A stretch of 7,218 nucleotides of DNA from Candidatus Alloscillospira gallinarum. GTDB taxonomy: Bacteria > Bacillota > Clostridia > Oscillospirales > Oscillospiraceae. A program made the translations under genes and the position numbers. Below the pieces are notes generated by a model, which was not told where the DNA came from, searched no databases, and saw nothing but the letters and a program-made list of their open reading frames with translations. This document shows positions 5,560 through 7,218 of the stretch, one piece after another (the first letter of the stretch is position 1; each line of letters begins with the position of its first letter). The DNA lies in assembly GCA_904420055.1 (NCBI GenBank), contig CAJFTV010000170.1:1-7218 (forward strand). The letters run 5' to 3'.

Positions 5560-6447
5560 ATGAAGAAACTTATGGCACTGCTATTGGTTCTGGTACTTTC
5601 CCTGTCCTTTGCCGCATGCGGCAGCACAGGAAACACCAGTGACGACGGGCAGCAGGCAGGCGACAACCAGGAGGCGCAGGACAATCAGGAGGAAAACGGC
5701 TCCTCTTCAGAAGAGCCCGTTGAGCTTATTGTGTTTGCCGCGGCTTCCATGACCGAGACCTTAACCGAAATCGGCGAGAAGTACATGGCAGAACACGAAA
5801 ATGTGACAATCACCTTTAACTTTGACTCCTCCGGAACACTGAAAACCCAGATTGAATCCGGCGCTGAGTGCGACATATTCATCTCCGCCGCGCAGAAGCA
5901 GATGGACGAGCTGGATATCACCTCCGACGCGAACCCGGACGGGCTTGACTTTGTACTCTCTGATACACGTCTCGACCTCCTTGAGAACAAGGTTGCACTT
6001 GTTGTCCCGGAGGGCAATCCCAAGGGTATAACCTCATACGACGCTCTGGCTGAGGCCCTCAATGCCGGCGATGTATTTATGGCAATGGGCAACGAGGACG
6101 TTCCCGTTGGTCAGTACACGCAGAAGATTTTTGCATACTACGGCCTTGACGAGGCTACACTCGCCGCAAACGGCCTTATTACATACGGCTCCAACGTCAA
6201 GGAGGTCACCTCTCAGGTTTCCGAGGGTGCAGTTGACTGCGGCGTAGTCTACAGCACAGACGCATTCTCCGCCGGACTTGAGGTCGTTGACACCGCCACT
6301 GCCGAGATGTGCGGACAGGTAATTTATCCCGCGGCAGTGCTCAACATAACGCAGAACGAGGAGGCTGCAAAAGCTTTCCTTGACTACCTCCAGTCAGACG
6401 AGGCTGTTGCGGTATTTGAGGGCGTCGGCTTCTCACCGGCATTCTAA
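5560..6447 (+). CDS. modA: Molybdate ABC transporter substrate-binding lipoprotein ModA
   Basis: Extracellular molybdate (or tungstate) receptor, 295 aa. A signal peptide ends in lipobox FAAC with the lipidated Cys at 20. A Gln/Glu/Asn/Asp-rich linker (~22-52) follows, then the periplasmic-binding fold starting with LIVFAAASMTETL (56-68). Expected oxyanion contacts are in place: Ser63 in AAASM, the SSG turn (90-92), VPVGQY (181-186) and Tyr231 in VVYSTDA. The stretches DIFISAAQKQMD (105-116) and NKVALVVPEGNP (143-154) are characteristic of ModA and unlike the TupA tungstate family. Start is fixed by AAAAGGAG. It is the first gene of modABC, 30 nt before modB. Expression is probably controlled by the Moco-family riboswitch, the terminator and possibly ribosome-site pairing in the leader. 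Whether it favours Mo or W cannot be decided here. Confidence 0.95.
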   Translation: MKKLMALLLVLVLSLSFAACGSTGNTSDDGQQAGDNQEAQDNQEENGSSSEEPVELIVFAAASMTETLTEIGEKYMAEHENVTITFNFDSSGTLKTQIESGAECDIFISAAQKQMDELDITSDANPDGLDFVLSDTRLDLLENKVALVVPEGNPKGITSYDALAEALNAGDVFMAMGNEDVPVGQYTQKIFAYYGLDEATLAANGLITYGSNVKEVTSQVSEGAVDCGVVYSTDAFSAGLEVVDTATAEMCGQVIYPAAVLNITQNEEAAKAFLDYLQSDEAVAVFEGVGFSPAF

Positions 6448-6477
6448 CGGGTCCCCGGCAGGACTGGGAGGTCACAT

Positions 6478-7167
6478 ATGGACTGGTATCCACTGTGGAA
6501 CTCAATGCGAATTGCGGCGATATCCACTGTTATCGTATTCTTCCTGGGAATTTTGGCGGCGTATTATATTGCAAAGCTCCCGCGGGTCTTAAAGGGGATT
6601 TTGGACGTTATCCTCACGCTTCCCCTTGTTCTCCCCCCCACAGTTGTGGGCTATCTTCTGCTTTGCGTGCTGGGTCCGCGGCGCACAATCGGCGCATGGG
6701 TGCTTGACACATTCGGCATTCGTCTCGTAATGACATGGTGGTCGGCAATCTTTGCCACTATAATCGTAATATTCCCGCTTATGTACAGAACGGCAAGGGG
6801 CGCGTTTGAGTCCTTCGACGAGACCCTTGCCTACTCCGGTCAAACCCTGGGCATGTCAAACACCCGCATTTTCTGGCGTATACGCATGCCCTGTTGCCGG
6901 CAGGGTATCCTTGCCGGCACAGTCCTGGCCTTTGCCAGGGCGCTGGGGGAATACGGCGCCACCAGCATGGTGGCCGGCTATACCCCCGGAAAGACGGCGA
7001 CTATCTCCACAACGGTTTATCAGCTATGGAGAACAAACGACGACGCCCTCGCATTCAAGTGGGTAATGGTGAACATTGCCATATCCGCCATTGTCCTTCT
7101 GGCGGTAAACCTTTTGGAGAAAAAAGACCGGGCGTCGAAAAAGAGGCGTAAAGCGAAGGCGATATAG
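6478..7167 (+). CDS. modB: Molybdate ABC transporter permease ModB
   Basis: Membrane channel subunit, 229 aa, the usual ModB length. It has about five hydrophobic helices: ~11-31, 41-65, 84-104, 143-163 and 195-213. Family marks include LTLPLVLPPTVVGYLLL (46-62), the EAA-type coupling region (about 117-144, with LGMSNTRIFWRIRMP) and the highly typical LAFARALGEYGAT (150-162) followed by GYTPGKTATIS (167-177). The C-terminus is strongly basic (KKDRASKKRRKAK), consistent with a cytoplasmic end. The ribosome site GGGAGG (6466-6471) sits 6 nt before the ATG. The stop codon TAG abuts the modC ATG with no gap, implying coupled translation. No internal terminator separates it from modA. Confidence 0.95.
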   Translation: MDWYPLWNSMRIAAISTVIVFFLGILAAYYIAKLPRVLKGILDVILTLPLVLPPTVVGYLLLCVLGPRRTIGAWVLDTFGIRLVMTWWSAIFATIIVIFPLMYRTARGAFESFDETLAYSGQTLGMSNTRIFWRIRMPCCRQGILAGTVLAFARALGEYGATSMVAGYTPGKTATISTTVYQLWRTNDDALAFKWVMVNIAISAIVLLAVNLLEKKDRASKKRRKAKAI

Positions 7168-7218
7168 ATGTCACTTCTTGTAAATATAAAAAAACAGCTT
7201 GGCGACTTTCATCTTCAG
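7168..7218 (+). CDS. modC: Molybdate ABC transporter ATP-binding protein ModC, first 17 codons
   Basis: Only the start is in the window: 17 codons reading MSLLVNIKKQLGDFHLQ. This matches the usual opening of ModC ATPases, a beta strand of the form I-x-K-x-x-G-x-F-x-L before Walker A, which lies beyond the edge. The ATG follows the modB TAG immediately, and a GAAGGCGA ribosome-like site is inside the end of modB. Identity rests on these residues and on the fixed modA-modB-modC order; the catalytic motifs cannot be checked. Confidence 0.82.
   Translation, partial: MSLLVNIKKQLGDFHLQ

Noticed and set aside
5245..5684. Frames over the mod leader (5245-5445 minus, 5330-5518 plus, 5403-5684 minus)
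   Set aside because: They cover the riboswitch, terminator and hairpins; base composition there is explained by RNA structure, not coding.
1..7218. tRNA, rRNA, CRISPR arrays, insertion sequences, phage genes
   Set aside because: No cloverleaf, spaced direct repeats, transposase or phage-like product was seen on either strand.

Overview
The window looks like chromosomal DNA from an anaerobic Gram-positive bacterium of the Clostridia (Bacillota). The signs are lipoprotein-type binding proteins with short Lys-rich signal peptides, strong GGAGG-type ribosome sites, sigma-A-type promoters, U-tailed terminators and a FeoA-FeoB fusion of clostridial type. The genus cannot be named from this sequence alone. 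All recognisable genes concern uptake of metals or small nutrients.

Minus strand, right to left. (i) Positions 4917 to 2158 hold a three-gene ABC importer of the SsuABC/TauABC/ThiXYZ (NMT1-like) group, in the order ATPase, permease, lipoprotein. The first two genes overlap. A GC-rich hairpin-bearing gap precedes the lipoprotein gene, and a strong terminator (2105-2148) closes the operon. The substrate is not evident. (ii) Positions 1994 to 1, running off the left edge, encode a FeoA-FeoB fusion ferrous iron transporter. It has its own promoter (TTGAAA-17-TACAAT) and a very short leader.

Plus strand. From about 5098 to the right edge lies a molybdate uptake operon, modA-modB-modC, with modC cut after 17 codons. 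Its leader is unusually long and structured. It has two good sigma-A promoters (5098-5126 and 5177-5205) and a probable molybdenum cofactor (Moco-family) riboswitch (about 5229-5370). A textbook intrinsic terminator follows (5385-5423). A further ~100 nt then holds two strong hairpins, and an anti-Shine-Dalgarno segment can pair with the modA ribosome site. The 642-nt gap between the divergent operons is therefore mostly regulatory.

Working model (inference): the mod operon is switched off when cofactor is plentiful, by riboswitch-controlled termination. The second structured segment may add another control on modA translation or a second termination step. The two partial genes at the window edges (feoAB and modC) are real.
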